DNA of 64,000 nucleotides. Source: Catenibacillus scindens (lineage in GTDB: Bacteria; Bacillota; Clostridia; Lachnospirales; Lachnospiraceae). This document shows, in pieces, positions 27,388 through 36,346 of this stretch. The DNA is taken from contig NZ_JACHFW010000002.1 of assembly GCF_014202115.1 (NCBI RefSeq), forward strand, positions 124,001 through 188,000. Reading direction: 5' to 3'. Both the position numbers and the translations under genes were made by a program. The notes under the pieces are model-generated. The model had not been told where the DNA came from. It worked only from the letters and a program-made list of their open reading frames with translations, and did no database searches. Position 1 is the stretch's first letter; each line of letters begins with the position of its first letter.

Positions 27388-28368
27388 ATGTGTACATTTA
27401 AAAACTATAAAGATTTTATTTCAGATACTGTCCCGGAAGTTTTTAATATTCCGGAGTATATTAACCAAAAGCCTGTGGAGGAGATCGGCCCCAGAGCTTT
27501 TTACGGCTGCCGGGGCCTGCGCCGCATTGTTGTTCCAAAGACCGTACGGCGTATCAGCAGCTACGCTTTTGCCGAATGCCGGGAGCTTGAATCCTTTGTT
27601 TTTCCCTGGCACCTGAACACAGTGGACGATTACGCCTTTTACAACTGTATGGGGCTCCACAAAATTACCTTTGGCCCGGAGGTAGCTTCCATAGGCTACG
27701 GCGCCTTTAAAAACTGTCTGGAGCTTCATGAAATCTCTGTCTCCATTAAAGACGGACAGAATAACTGCCTCAATGCAATTCTTCAGGATGAATTTCAGGA
27801 AGTGGATGTGGCCATTGATTACCTGGACAAAGACGAACAAATCCACGATCAGGCCCGTCTTGTGTTTACTGATTATCAGTATGAATACGTTCCTGAGATC
27901 GAGGCTCGGCAGTTTAACTGGGAAACTTATGGTTCCGGCGACTCTTACCGCATCAGTATCCGTGATACCGATATTGATTATGACAAATATGATTCCGTCT
28001 TCTCCCTGGCCGTGGTGGAAGACGATATGGAAACGCTGCTAAAAATCTGCGCCGGGCGCCTATGCTGGCCATACAGACTCTCAGACCAGGGCAGGGATCG
28101 GTACGAAAATTATATTAAGGGCCATATGTCAAAGGTTCTTGAGCGGCTGATCAAAGACCGGGGGACAGCCGCCCTTTCCAGACTTTTTGATTATATTCTA
28201 AATCATCACCTTATGGACGATGACAGCCGCCGGCTGGCTTTAGACCTTTGTCAGCGCTTCGGACAGCCCCAGCTTACCGCCCGGCTGATGGACGATTTTC
28301 GTCCTGCTGAAAATAAGGGATTGGAAGCCGTGCAAAATCATACCGTCCGCTCACGCTTCGCCCTTTAA
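27388..28368 (+). CDS. Leucine-rich repeat (LRR_5, BspA-type) protein
   Basis: A 326-residue protein with about four LRR_5 units in residues 15-130, recognisable by GPRAFYGCRGLRRIVVP, SSYAFAECRELESFVFP and DDYAFYNCMGLHKITF. The rest is helical and unassigned. There is no signal peptide, so unlike many BspA proteins it should be cytoplasmic. ACAGGAG precedes ATG 27388. It lies 17 bases before the VWA-like gene and is probably a partner or adaptor in that operon. Confidence 0.75.
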   Translation: MCTFKNYKDFISDTVPEVFNIPEYINQKPVEEIGPRAFYGCRGLRRIVVPKTVRRISSYAFAECRELESFVFPWHLNTVDDYAFYNCMGLHKITFGPEVASIGYGAFKNCLELHEISVSIKDGQNNCLNAILQDEFQEVDVAIDYLDKDEQIHDQARLVFTDYQYEYVPEIEARQFNWETYGSGDSYRISIRDTDIDYDKYDSVFSLAVVEDDMETLLKICAGRLCWPYRLSDQGRDRYENYIKGHMSKVLERLIKDRGTAALSRLFDYILNHHLMDDDSRRLALDLCQRFGQPQLTARLMDDFRPAENKGLEAVQNHTVRSRFAL

Positions 28369-28385
28369 AAAATAGGAGAGCAGCT

Positions 28386-29708
28386 ATGAATGACATTAAA
28401 GAAAAACTCTGTCAGACCGGAAAGCGCATCCTCACCCTGTCACGAAACGAGCTGTATCTTTCCATGCGCTTTTTGGACATGGCTCTGTCACAGCTTGGCT
28501 ATGAGATGAATCTTTCCACAAAGACCATAGGTACCGACGGACTGTCCATTTTGTTTAATCCAAGATATCTCATGGACGCTTACACCGCCGGAAGGATCAA
28601 TGTTAACCGGGTCTATATGCATATGCTGATCCACAATCTTTTTTGCCATGATTTTACCGGCAGGGACAAGAACAGGGATTGTTGGGATCTGGCCTGCGAT
28701 ATTGCCGCAGAATCCATTATCGACTCCATGGACTCCCCGGCAGTTTTCGTCACCGTCAGCGACTACCGGGAATATATTTACCGTCGGCTGAAAAAGGAGA
28801 TGAAGGTTTTAAACGCTCAGGGAATTTATCATTATCTTAACGAGAACATTATTCCTCAACGGGAATTTGACCGGATGTACCGGGCCTTTCACAGAGATGA
28901 CCATCAGTTCTGGGATCACGATGAGGATCAGCGCCAGCAAAAATCCCGAAAAGAAAGTTATAAAAACTGGCAGCAAATCAGCCAGCGGACCCAGACAAAC
29001 ATGCAGACTTTTTCCAAAGACTGGGGCGATACCGCAGGCGATCTTTTAGCTGCCTTGACCCTTGAGCATCGGGAGTGCTATGATTACAGGGATTTTCTCC
29101 GCCATTTTGCTGTCTGGGGGGAAGAGATCTGTCCTGACGATGACAGCTTTGACTATATTTTTTACACTTACGGTATGGATCACTACAAAAACATGCCCCT
29201 CATCGAGCCTCTTGAGTATAAAGATGTAAAAAAAATCGACGAATTTGTCATTGCCATTGACACATCTCAGTCCTGTCCCCCGGAAGTAATTCGGGATTTC
29301 CTTGAAGAAACATTTTCCATGCTCTCAGACCGGGAGAACTTTTTTAAAAAAATTAACATACACATTGTCCAATGTGACGCCGGCGTATCCTCCGACACAG
29401 TGATCACCCGCCCTGGAGAATTTAAAGCATATATGGATCATTTTGAGGTCAAAGGCTTTGGCGGCACAGATTTCCGACCGGTCTTTGATTATACCCGCAG
29501 TCTTATGGACGAGGGCGTTTTTCAAAATCTGAAGGGACTGATCTATTTTACCGACGGATACGGTGAATTTCCAAAAACAAAACCGCCTTTTGATACGGCT
29601 TTTGTTTTTATGGGAAAAGACTATAACGACAGACAGGTGCCGCCCTGGGCCATAAAGCTTGTGCTTACGCCCCGGGATCTGGATAACGGAAGGGAAACAG
29701 ACCAATGA
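28386..29708 (+). CDS. VWA-like / DUF2201 protein, partner of MoxR ATPase
   Basis: A 440-residue protein with an N-terminal DUF2201 putative metallopeptidase region and a C-terminal VWA-like domain (from about 295, FVIAIDTSQSCPPEV, then GFGGTDFRPVF and YFTDGYGEFP). The metallopeptidase-like motif reads HMLIH at 79-83, with Met where a catalytic Glu would be, so it is probably not a protease. It overlaps the following AAA gene in ATGA. VWA-MoxR pairs act as chaperones that mature or insert cofactors in client proteins; the client is unknown. Confidence 0.8.
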   Translation: MNDIKEKLCQTGKRILTLSRNELYLSMRFLDMALSQLGYEMNLSTKTIGTDGLSILFNPRYLMDAYTAGRINVNRVYMHMLIHNLFCHDFTGRDKNRDCWDLACDIAAESIIDSMDSPAVFVTVSDYREYIYRRLKKEMKVLNAQGIYHYLNENIIPQREFDRMYRAFHRDDHQFWDHDEDQRQQKSRKESYKNWQQISQRTQTNMQTFSKDWGDTAGDLLAALTLEHRECYDYRDFLRHFAVWGEEICPDDDSFDYIFYTYGMDHYKNMPLIEPLEYKDVKKIDEFVIAIDTSQSCPPEVIRDFLEETFSMLSDRENFFKKINIHIVQCDAGVSSDTVITRPGEFKAYMDHFEVKGFGGTDFRPVFDYTRSLMDEGVFQNLKGLIYFTDGYGEFPKTKPPFDTAFVFMGKDYNDRQVPPWAIKLVLTPRDLDNGRETDQ

Positions 29709-31159
29709 ATATATTACAGGCAAAACAAGAAATAAAAACAGCGATTAAAGCTTATCTTATGAAGGATGACAATGACAGATACGCCATACCGGTAACTGCC
29801 CAGCGTCCGATTTTACTTATAGGGCCTCCCGGCATTGGAAAAACCGCCATTATGGAGCAGATTGCCAGAGAGTGCCATATCGGACTTGTGGCCTACACAA
29901 TGACCCACCATACCCGCCAGAGCGCTATTGGCCTTCCCATGATCGTCAGCCATACTTATGGGGGGAAAACTTACAGCGCCACGGAATACACTATGAGCGA
30001 GATCATCGGCTCTGTGTACGATTATATGGCGTCCACAAAAAAGACTGAGGGTATTTTGTTCCTGGATGAGATCAACTGTGTCTCCGAGACGCTGGCACCC
30101 ACCATGCTCCAGTTTCTACAGAAAAAAACCTTCGGCAGCCATAAGATTCCTCATGGGTGGATCATCGTCGCCGCAGGAAATCCTCCGGAGTACAATAAGT
30201 CTGTCCGGGAATTTGATATCGTCACTCTGGACCGGGTGAGAAAGATTGATATTGAGGAAGACTTTTCTGTGTGGAAGAGCTACGCCTACGATCAGAACGT
30301 CCATCCTTCCATCATCACTTACCTGGAAATCAAAAAAGAAAACTTTTACCAGGTGGAGACAACCCCTTCCGGAAAGCGCTTTGTCACTGCCCGGGGATGG
30401 GAAGATCTGTCCAGTATGATCCGCGTCCTGGAGACGCTTTTGGAACCGGTAACGGAAGCCACGATCGCTCAGTATGTCCAGCATGACAAAATTGCCAGAG
30501 ATTTTGCCAATTATTACGATCTCTATAACAAGTACCGGGACGATTATCATGTCCAGGAGATCATCAACGGCAAGATCCGTCCGGAAACTGTTGAGAGAGT
30601 CCGCCAGGCCCGCTTTGATGAAAAAGTCAGCCTGATCGGTCTGCTTATGGGATACCTCAATGAGGATTTCAAAGAGTGGAACAGGCAGAACAACCATTTG
30701 GAAATCATTTTTGACGCTTTAAAAGATATAAAAGAAGCGGTTCCCTCAGAGGCTCCGAAACTTTTAGAAGAAAAGATCAGCGCCCTGGATGACAAAGATC
30801 CTGGAGTGGGAAAAGCGCTGTACCACTATAAAAACCAGCTTTTATCCGGTCATTCCTTTGATGAGCTGAGAGAGGATTTTAACGGCCGCGTCGCCCTTTT
30901 GGAAGATCAGACAGCTCTGACCCAAAAGCATCTTGAAAGCGCCTTTGATTTTATGGAAGAAGCCTTCGGGGAAAGCCAGGAGATGGTTATCTTTATTACA
31001 GAGCTTAACACAAGCCGCCCTGCCGTAGATTATATACGCATGAATGGATGCCAGCGCTATTACAAATACAATGAAGGACTATTGTATACGTCGAAAGAGG
31101 ATAAAATGCTTGAGGAGATCCGAAATGTCCGCCGCCAGGCCGATTTTTTGGGTATTTAA
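29705..31159 (+). CDS. MoxR-type AAA+ ATPase
   Basis: A 484-residue AAA+ protein. Walker A GPPGIGKTA is near residue 40, Walker B ILFLDEINCV near 120, with sensor AAGNPPEYNKSVREFD. The family works with VWA proteins as a chaperone for complex assembly. The ATGA overlap with the upstream VWA-like gene implies coupled synthesis. The C-terminal 200 residues are helical with no recognised domain. A short gap then leads to a symporter gene. Confidence 0.85.
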   Translation: MNILQAKQEIKTAIKAYLMKDDNDRYAIPVTAQRPILLIGPPGIGKTAIMEQIARECHIGLVAYTMTHHTRQSAIGLPMIVSHTYGGKTYSATEYTMSEIIGSVYDYMASTKKTEGILFLDEINCVSETLAPTMLQFLQKKTFGSHKIPHGWIIVAAGNPPEYNKSVREFDIVTLDRVRKIDIEEDFSVWKSYAYDQNVHPSIITYLEIKKENFYQVETTPSGKRFVTARGWEDLSSMIRVLETLLEPVTEATIAQYVQHDKIARDFANYYDLYNKYRDDYHVQEIINGKIRPETVERVRQARFDEKVSLIGLLMGYLNEDFKEWNRQNNHLEIIFDALKDIKEAVPSEAPKLLEEKISALDDKDPGVGKALYHYKNQLLSGHSFDELREDFNGRVALLEDQTALTQKHLESAFDFMEEAFGESQEMVIFITELNTSRPAVDYIRMNGCQRYYKYNEGLLYTSKEDKMLEEIRNVRRQADFLGI

Positions 31160-31195
31160 CCAGCCGTCTCGGAATAAGCTGTAGTAATCTTATTT

Positions 31196-31227
31196 TTTTG
31201 AAAATCTGCCAGTTTTGATTTTCAAAA
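31196..31227 (+). other. Stem-loop before the AGCS gene
   Basis: TTTGAAAATC and GATTTTCAAA pair perfectly around a ten-base loop, after a T-run and before AGGAGG. It may act as a weak terminator of the MoxR operon or a leader stem. Confidence 0.4.
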
Positions 31228-31240
31228 GCAGGAGGCTGTT

Positions 31241-32659
31241 GTGGCACCAAAGGACATCGGGTCTGTTCTGGAAAATATAAACGCATGGGTCTGGGGGCCC
31301 TGGACTTTCTTCCTGTTTATTGGAACCGGGATTTTTCTTACTGTAAGATTAAAACTTCTACCGTGGAAAAATCTCGGTTTTTCTCTGCGTCAGGTATGTT
31401 CGGATATTATTCATCCCAGGAAGGGTGACGGAAAAAACATTTCCCCGTTCCAGTCTTTAATGACAGCCATGGCGGCCATGATGGGTACGGGAAATATTGC
31501 CGGTGTGGCTGCCGCCATGGTTCTTGGCGGACCGGGCGCGTTGATATGGATGATCCTCTCAGCATTTATTGCCATGGCTCTAAGTCTGACAGAAAATGTG
31601 CTGACTATGGACTGCCGGAAAAAAAACGGCAGAGGACTATTTTTCGGAGGGCCCATGTATGTCATGGAAGAACATATTCGTCCCCGAATACTGGGGAAGC
31701 TCCTTGCCGTCCTGTTTTCTTTGTTTATGCTGGGTGCCTCACTTGGTATGGGAAATATGACCCAGGCAAACTCCATATCCGAGGCTTTGCGGGATACCTT
31801 TCAGATTCCACCGGCCCTCACTGGCGGAATTTTGTTTTTTTTATGTCTTCTGATCCTTACCGGCGGGATTTCCTGTATTGGAAAAGTATGTGGTTTTCTT
31901 GTACCCATAATGTCTGTGGCTTATTTTGGTGCCGCCATCCTTGTAATCCTGATCAATATTGAGAATCTTCCCTCCGGTTTAATGGAAATGATTTCTATGG
32001 CCTTTTCCCCATCTGCCGTAGCCGGAGGACTTGGCGGAAGCATTTTGGCAGGTATGGGGCAGGCTATGCGGTGGGGCATCGCCAGAGGGGTATTTTCCAA
32101 TGAGGCCGGGCTTGGCTCCGCCCCTGTGGCCTCCGCCGCCGCAGATACAGATGACGTGATACGGCAAAGCTACATTGCCATGACCGGTACTTTTTTTGAC
32201 ACTATAGTAGTATGTTCAGCCACCGGGCTTGCCATTGCTTCATCGGGACTGCTTGGGGCCAGGGATCTTCAGGGACAGTTTCTCTCCGGCGTAGCCCTGA
32301 CAAACAAAGTCTTTGAATCAGCCCTGGGCCCGGCAGGCCGGTTTATCATTAGCGGGGGAATCACCATGTTTGCCTTTGCCACCATTATCGGCTGGGAGTA
32401 TTACGGGGAAATGGCCTTAAATTACCTTTCAGACCGATGCAGGCATTTGCGCACCCCCCTTAAAATAACTTTCATATACCGGATCGTCTACTGCGCCTTT
32501 GCCGCTGTGGGCGCTATGGCTTCCCTCCAGGCTGTCTGGGATTTTTCCGATATTATGAACGCAGCTATGGCTATCCCAAATCTTATCTGCGTCCTCCTTT
32601 TAAACCGCCGGGCATGTGAATTACTTTTTAAATATGAGGACATAATAAAACATAACTGA
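31241..32659 (+). CDS. Sodium:alanine symporter (AGCS family)
   Basis: An inner-membrane transporter that takes up alanine or glycine with Na+. It has 472 residues and about ten hydrophobic helices. MAAMMGTGNIAGVAAAMVLGGPGAL and FSNEAGLGSAPVASAAADTDD are family signatures. It starts at GTG 31241, five bases after GGAGG. It is a single gene between the MoxR operon and rubrerythrin. Confidence 0.92.
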   Translation: MAPKDIGSVLENINAWVWGPWTFFLFIGTGIFLTVRLKLLPWKNLGFSLRQVCSDIIHPRKGDGKNISPFQSLMTAMAAMMGTGNIAGVAAAMVLGGPGALIWMILSAFIAMALSLTENVLTMDCRKKNGRGLFFGGPMYVMEEHIRPRILGKLLAVLFSLFMLGASLGMGNMTQANSISEALRDTFQIPPALTGGILFFLCLLILTGGISCIGKVCGFLVPIMSVAYFGAAILVILINIENLPSGLMEMISMAFSPSAVAGGLGGSILAGMGQAMRWGIARGVFSNEAGLGSAPVASAAADTDDVIRQSYIAMTGTFFDTIVVCSATGLAIASSGLLGARDLQGQFLSGVALTNKVFESALGPAGRFIISGGITMFAFATIIGWEYYGEMALNYLSDRCRHLRTPLKITFIYRIVYCAFAAVGAMASLQAVWDFSDIMNAAMAIPNLICVLLLNRRACELLFKYEDIIKHN

Positions 32660-32702
32660 ACATGAACAATTACTTAATTCATCAGAAAAAAAGCGGAATC
32701 CA

Positions 32703-32731
32703 TTGACATTTTAGGGAATCCATGATAAACT
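32703..32731 (+). promoter_or_regulatory. Promoter of rubrerythrin
   Basis: A perfect TTGACA at 32703-32708 and TAAACT at 32726-32731 with 17-bp spacing, 49 bp before the start codon. Confidence 0.75.
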
Positions 32732-32740
32732 GTACAAAAA

Positions 32741-32755
32741 TAGGAATTATTCCTA
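32741..32755. promoter_or_regulatory. 7-1-7 palindrome, candidate PerR/Fur-type operator
   Basis: TAGGAATTATTCCTA is a perfect 7-1-7 inverted repeat just downstream of the rubrerythrin promoter. This geometry is typical of Fur/PerR operators, and PerR often controls rubrerythrin in anaerobes. Which regulator binds is inferred. Confidence 0.6.
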
Positions 32756-32779
32756 AAATAATACAGGAGGTAAAATTAT

Positions 32780-33313
32780 ATGGAATTAAAAGGATCAAGA
32801 ACAGAGGCAAATTTGCGGACAGCTTTTTCGGGAGAATCCGAGGCGAGAAATAAATACACATTTTTCGCCAGCAAGGCAAAAAAGGAAGGTTATGAGCAGA
32901 TCGCGGCCCTTTTTTTAGAGACGGCCAACAATGAAAAAGAGCATGCTAAGATCTGGTTTAAACTTCTCGACGGCATTAACGATACCCCGACAAACCTGAA
33001 AGCGGCAGCGGCAGGTGAAAACTATGAATGGACAGATATGTACGCCAATTTCGCCAAAGTCGCCAGAGAGGAAGGTTTTGACCATATTGCCTATTTGTTT
33101 GAGGAAGTTGGAAAAATTGAGAAAGAACATGAGGAGAGATATTTAAAACTTCTTGAAAATGTAGAGAACGGCCTTGTATTCTCAAGAGACGGGGATATGA
33201 TCTGGCAATGCGCCAACTGCGGACATATCCATATCGGCAAACAGGCTCCTGAAGTATGTCCGGTATGTGCCCATCCCCAGGCATATTTCCAGCTCCAGGC
33301 TAAAAACTATTAA
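32780..33313 (+). CDS. rbr: Rubrerythrin
   Basis: Non-haem diiron peroxidase that detoxifies hydrogen peroxide in anaerobes. It has 177 residues. The N-terminal ferritin-like four-helix domain has the Glu/His ligand motifs [21 protein letters not shown] and EKEHEERY. The C-terminal rubredoxin-like domain has its two pairs CANCGH and CPVCAH. GGAGG precedes the start. The promoter palindrome suggests oxidative-stress control. Confidence 0.96.
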   Translation: MELKGSRTEANLRTAFSGESEARNKYTFFASKAKKEGYEQIAALFLETANNEKEHAKIWFKLLDGINDTPTNLKAAAAGENYEWTDMYANFAKVAREEGFDHIAYLFEEVGKIEKEHEERYLKLLENVENGLVFSRDGDMIWQCANCGHIHIGKQAPEVCPVCAHPQAYFQLQAKNY

Positions 33314-33476
33314 TTTAAGACCTGCTCACGGGTCTTGGCGCGGGAGTCAGGGCGGCTTCATCCGACATAATTCTTATCCGGCTCCCTGCGCATCCCCCAT
33401 CTGATATATTGCAACAGTTTCCGCCATCCGGAATGGCCAGAACTTATCTGCCGCAATATATTTTTCAAAGGCACAT

Positions 33477-33513
33477 GCTGTCCTGCATTTTTGTCAGGGC
33501 AGCATTATTTTTT
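33477..33513 (+). terminator. Terminator-like stem after rubrerythrin
   Basis: GCTGTCCTG and CAGGGCAGC pair (one G-T) with a T-rich loop, followed by ATTATTTTTT. Confidence 0.65.
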
Positions 33514-33539
33514 ATGTTTCCGGTAAAAATAAAACAAAA

Positions 33540-33553
33540 GTAACAGTTCAGCC
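33540..33553 (+). repeat. Solo MITE terminal repeat
   Basis: GTAACAGTTCAGCC is identical to the left end of the elements at 7883 and 17616, but no matching right end lies nearby. It is probably a remnant. Confidence 0.5.
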
Positions 33554-33574
33554 CGCGCCATTCGCATTTAGCCA

Positions 33575-33602
33575 TTGAATTTGCCATAAATTGTGATAAA
33601 AT
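33575..33602 (+). promoter_or_regulatory. Candidate promoter for the isomerase-like gene
   Basis: TTGAAT at 33575-33580 and TAAAAT at 33597-33602 with 16-bp spacing, about 80 bp before the start codon. Confidence 0.5.
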
Positions 33603-33683
33603 AAAGAAGAAGTTTACAGCTTTTTAGCCTCCAGACATTCCATACTGGCGGCCGCTCTATAACCCATTTAGGAGGATAAAAGA

Positions 33684-34598
33684 ATGAAATTAGGTTTAGT
33701 TAGCGCTATTTTGGGCGATCTCTCTTTTGAGGAAATGATTGATTTTCTTGCTGAAAACGGATTTCAATGCGTTGAAGTTGCCTGCTGGCCCAAAGGCAAG
33801 GCTGTTCGCCGGTACGCGGGTGTAACTCATATCAATATTGATGAGCTGGATGATGAAAGGATTACCTATATAAAAAAATATGTGGCTGAGAGAGGCATTG
33901 AGATCTCTTCCCTCGCATATTATCCCAATACGATGGATCCTGATCCGGAAAAGAGAGCGGTCTATGTGGAGCATCTCAAAAAGTTGATCACAGCTTCCGC
34001 CAGACTGGGCGTCAATATGGTGACAACCTTTGTGGGACGTGTCCCTGATAAGACAATCGCCCAGAACCTGGAGATTATGAAGGAAGTCTGGCCGCCCATA
34101 ATCAAAGTGGCCGAAGAATACGGTGTTAAGATAGCCATTGAGAATTGTCCTATGCTTTTCACTGATGACGAGTGGCCGGGGGGACAAAATATCATGACAA
34201 GCCCAGCCAACTGGAGAAAAGTATTTGAAATCATTGACAGCCCTAATTTTGGCATTAACTATGATCCCTCCCATTTTGTATGGCAGCAGATTGATTATAT
34301 TAAACCGATTTATGAATTTAAGGATAAAATCTTCCATGTACATTACAAGGATATTAAAGTATACAAAGATAAGCTGGCAGACGTAGGTATTATGGCCACC
34401 CCTCTTCAGTTTATGTCTCCAAAGCTTCCCGGTCTTGGAGATGTGGACTGGGGCAAATATGTATCCGCTCTGACAGATATCGGGTTTAACGGCTATACCT
34501 GTATTGAGGTTGAGGATAAAGCTTTCGAGGGAAGTCTTGAGGATATGAAAAAATCCATTATTTTGAGCAAGAGATATCTTGAACAGTTTGTTATCTAA
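33684..34598 (+). CDS. Sugar phosphate isomerase/epimerase-like TIM barrel protein
   Basis: A 304-residue AP endonuclease 2-type TIM barrel, as in IolE, xylose isomerase-like and sugar epimerase proteins. Candidate metal ligands lie in IAIENCPM, INYDPSHF, FHVHYKD and CIEVEDKAF. AGGAGG precedes the start. It stands alone, with its own promoter and a terminator-like stem, so the substrate sugar cannot be deduced from context. Confidence 0.82.
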   Translation: MKLGLVSAILGDLSFEEMIDFLAENGFQCVEVACWPKGKAVRRYAGVTHINIDELDDERITYIKKYVAERGIEISSLAYYPNTMDPDPEKRAVYVEHLKKLITASARLGVNMVTTFVGRVPDKTIAQNLEIMKEVWPPIIKVAEEYGVKIAIENCPMLFTDDEWPGGQNIMTSPANWRKVFEIIDSPNFGINYDPSHFVWQQIDYIKPIYEFKDKIFHVHYKDIKVYKDKLADVGIMATPLQFMSPKLPGLGDVDWGKYVSALTDIGFNGYTCIEVEDKAFEGSLEDMKKSIILSKRYLEQFVI

Positions 34599-34608
34599 CC
34601 GTTTTTCG

Positions 34609-34641
34609 CTCCCGGGATATGGCAGATATTCCGGGAGTTTT
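34609..34641 (+). terminator. Terminator after the isomerase-like gene
   Basis: CTCCCGGGATAT and ATATTCCGGGAG form a near-perfect 12-bp stem with a five-base loop, followed by TTTT. Confidence 0.8.
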
Positions 34642-34714
34642 GTCTGTCTGCCCCCAGTACCCGCAAAAGAAAACTACATTCAGAGACGCACCGGTTGAAA
34701 GGAGACAGGGACTA

Positions 34715-36244
34715 ATGAAAAAACTCATGAAGATTTTGCTGAGCCGTCTTGTACTTGTAGGAGTTTTGATTATTTTACAGATCATATGGCTCCTGATCCT
34801 TTTTTTCCATCTTGGAAACTATTCCGTATATATACGCACCTTTCTCACTGTATTAAGCATTATTGTTGCTCTGTGGATCATTAATAAAAAGGATAATCCG
34901 GCTTACAAGCTGGCCTGGATCGTTCCCATCCTTCTGCTCCCCATTCTAGGAGGAATGATGTACCTGGCCCTGGGCAACAAAAATCCCACACGGGGAATGC
35001 GCCGCCGGCTGGAACACTCCAAGTCAAAAATATGGCCCCTGGTCCATCAGGATGAGGAGGTTATCTTTGCCCTTGAAAACCGGAACATTAACGTGGCCGG
35101 CCAGGCAAAGTATCTTTCCCGCTGCGGTTTCCCCATCTATGAAAATTCCACGGCCCGCTATTTTGAATCAGGGGAAGCCTGTTATCCGGTAATGCTGGAA
35201 GAATTAAAAAAGGCAAAACATTATATTTTCATGGAATATTTTATTGTAGCCGACGGTACCATGTGGAACGGCATCCTGGAAATTTTAAAAGAAAAGGTCA
35301 AAGAAGGAGTGGATGTCCGTTTTATATACGATGACGTAGGCTGTGTCACACGCCTTCCATATCATTACTACAAACAGATGGAAGCAGAGGGAATCAAATG
35401 CATTGCTTTTAACCCCTTTATCCCGGTATTCTCTCTGGCTATGAATAACAGAGATCACCGCAAGATCCTTGTCATAGACGGCCATACCGGTTTTTCCGGC
35501 GGCATCAACCTGGCCGATGAGTACATTAATACTATCGAGCGTTTTGGCTACTGGAAGGACACGGCCATTATGGTCCGGGGTGAGGCAGTGTGGAATTTTA
35601 CAGCCATGTTTTTACAGACCTGGAATGCCTTTTATCCCAAAAAAGATCAGGATTTTTCTATTTACAAGCCCAACGTCCATATTCAGGGAAACTACCAGGA
35701 CGGCTTTATCCAGCCTTACGGGGACTCACCCCTGGATGATGAGGTTGTTGGGGAGAGTACCTACCTGAACATTATCAACCAGGCCAGCCGCTATGTTTAC
35801 ATTTTCACGCCTTACCTGATTATTGATAATGAAATGATGACCGCTCTGTGTATGGCTGCCAAAAGGGGTGTGGACGTACGCATTGTCACTCCCGGCATAC
35901 CGGATAAGAAGATGATCTTTATGCTGACCCAGTCCTATTATGAGCAGCTTCTTGAAAACGGGGTACGCATTTATGAATACACTCCGGGATTTATCCACGC
36001 GAAAAATTTTGTGGCTGATGATATTATCGCTACCGTAGGTTCCATCAACCTGGATTTCCGAAGTCTTTACCTCCACTTTGAGTGCGGCGTCTATATGTAC
36101 CGCACCAGGGCCATTATGGATGTAAAAAAAGACGCCATTGACACCATCCGGGAGAGCAGGGAAATCATGCTTCCCGACACCCGCCCCGGTTTTTTCAAAG
36201 GTCTATTCCAGGCGGTGCTGAGAGTGTTCGCTCCGCTGCTGTGA
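34715..36244 (+). CDS. cls: Cardiolipin synthase-like phospholipase D family protein
   Basis: Membrane enzyme expected to join phosphatidylglycerol molecules into cardiolipin. It has 509 residues: two N-terminal membrane helices (about 8-30 and 37-57), then two PLD domains with HxK motifs HRKILVIDGHTGFSGGINL and HAKNFVADDIIATVGSINLD. ATG 34715 follows AAAGGAG; the frame extends upstream through the terminator without a start signal. Confidence 0.9.
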   Translation: MKKLMKILLSRLVLVGVLIILQIIWLLILFFHLGNYSVYIRTFLTVLSIIVALWIINKKDNPAYKLAWIVPILLLPILGGMMYLALGNKNPTRGMRRRLEHSKSKIWPLVHQDEEVIFALENRNINVAGQAKYLSRCGFPIYENSTARYFESGEACYPVMLEELKKAKHYIFMEYFIVADGTMWNGILEILKEKVKEGVDVRFIYDDVGCVTRLPYHYYKQMEAEGIKCIAFNPFIPVFSLAMNNRDHRKILVIDGHTGFSGGINLADEYINTIERFGYWKDTAIMVRGEAVWNFTAMFLQTWNAFYPKKDQDFSIYKPNVHIQGNYQDGFIQPYGDSPLDDEVVGESTYLNIINQASRYVYIFTPYLIIDNEMMTALCMAAKRGVDVRIVTPGIPDKKMIFMLTQSYYEQLLENGVRIYEYTPGFIHAKNFVADDIIATVGSINLDFRSLYLHFECGVYMYRTRAIMDVKKDAIDTIRESREIMLPDTRPGFFKGLFQAVLRVFAPLL

Positions 36245-36249
36245 CAGTA

Positions 36250-36284
36250 TATCTTCTTGTCAGCTAATATCAGACAAGAAGATA
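36250..36284 (+). terminator. Perfect 12-bp stem-loop after cls
   Basis: TATCTTCTTGTC and GACAAGAAGATA pair exactly around an 11-base loop. No T-run follows, so termination is uncertain. Confidence 0.5.
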
Positions 36285-36346
36285 CGCCGTCCTAAACAGT
36301 TGTAATAAGACATGGAATTTATATTTATAAAGGAGAGTGTTATGTT

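Larger units (their letters stand above)
33314..33683 (+). other. Intergenic region after rubrerythrin
   Basis: A 370-base gap. It contains AAGACC/GGTCTT after the stop, a larger GCGCGGGAG/CTCCCTGCGC stem and an ATATATTGC/GCAATATAT pair around 33410-33470. A terminator-like stem (33477-33513), a solo MITE end (33540) and a promoter (33575-33602) follow. No protein gene is supported. Confidence 0.5.
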
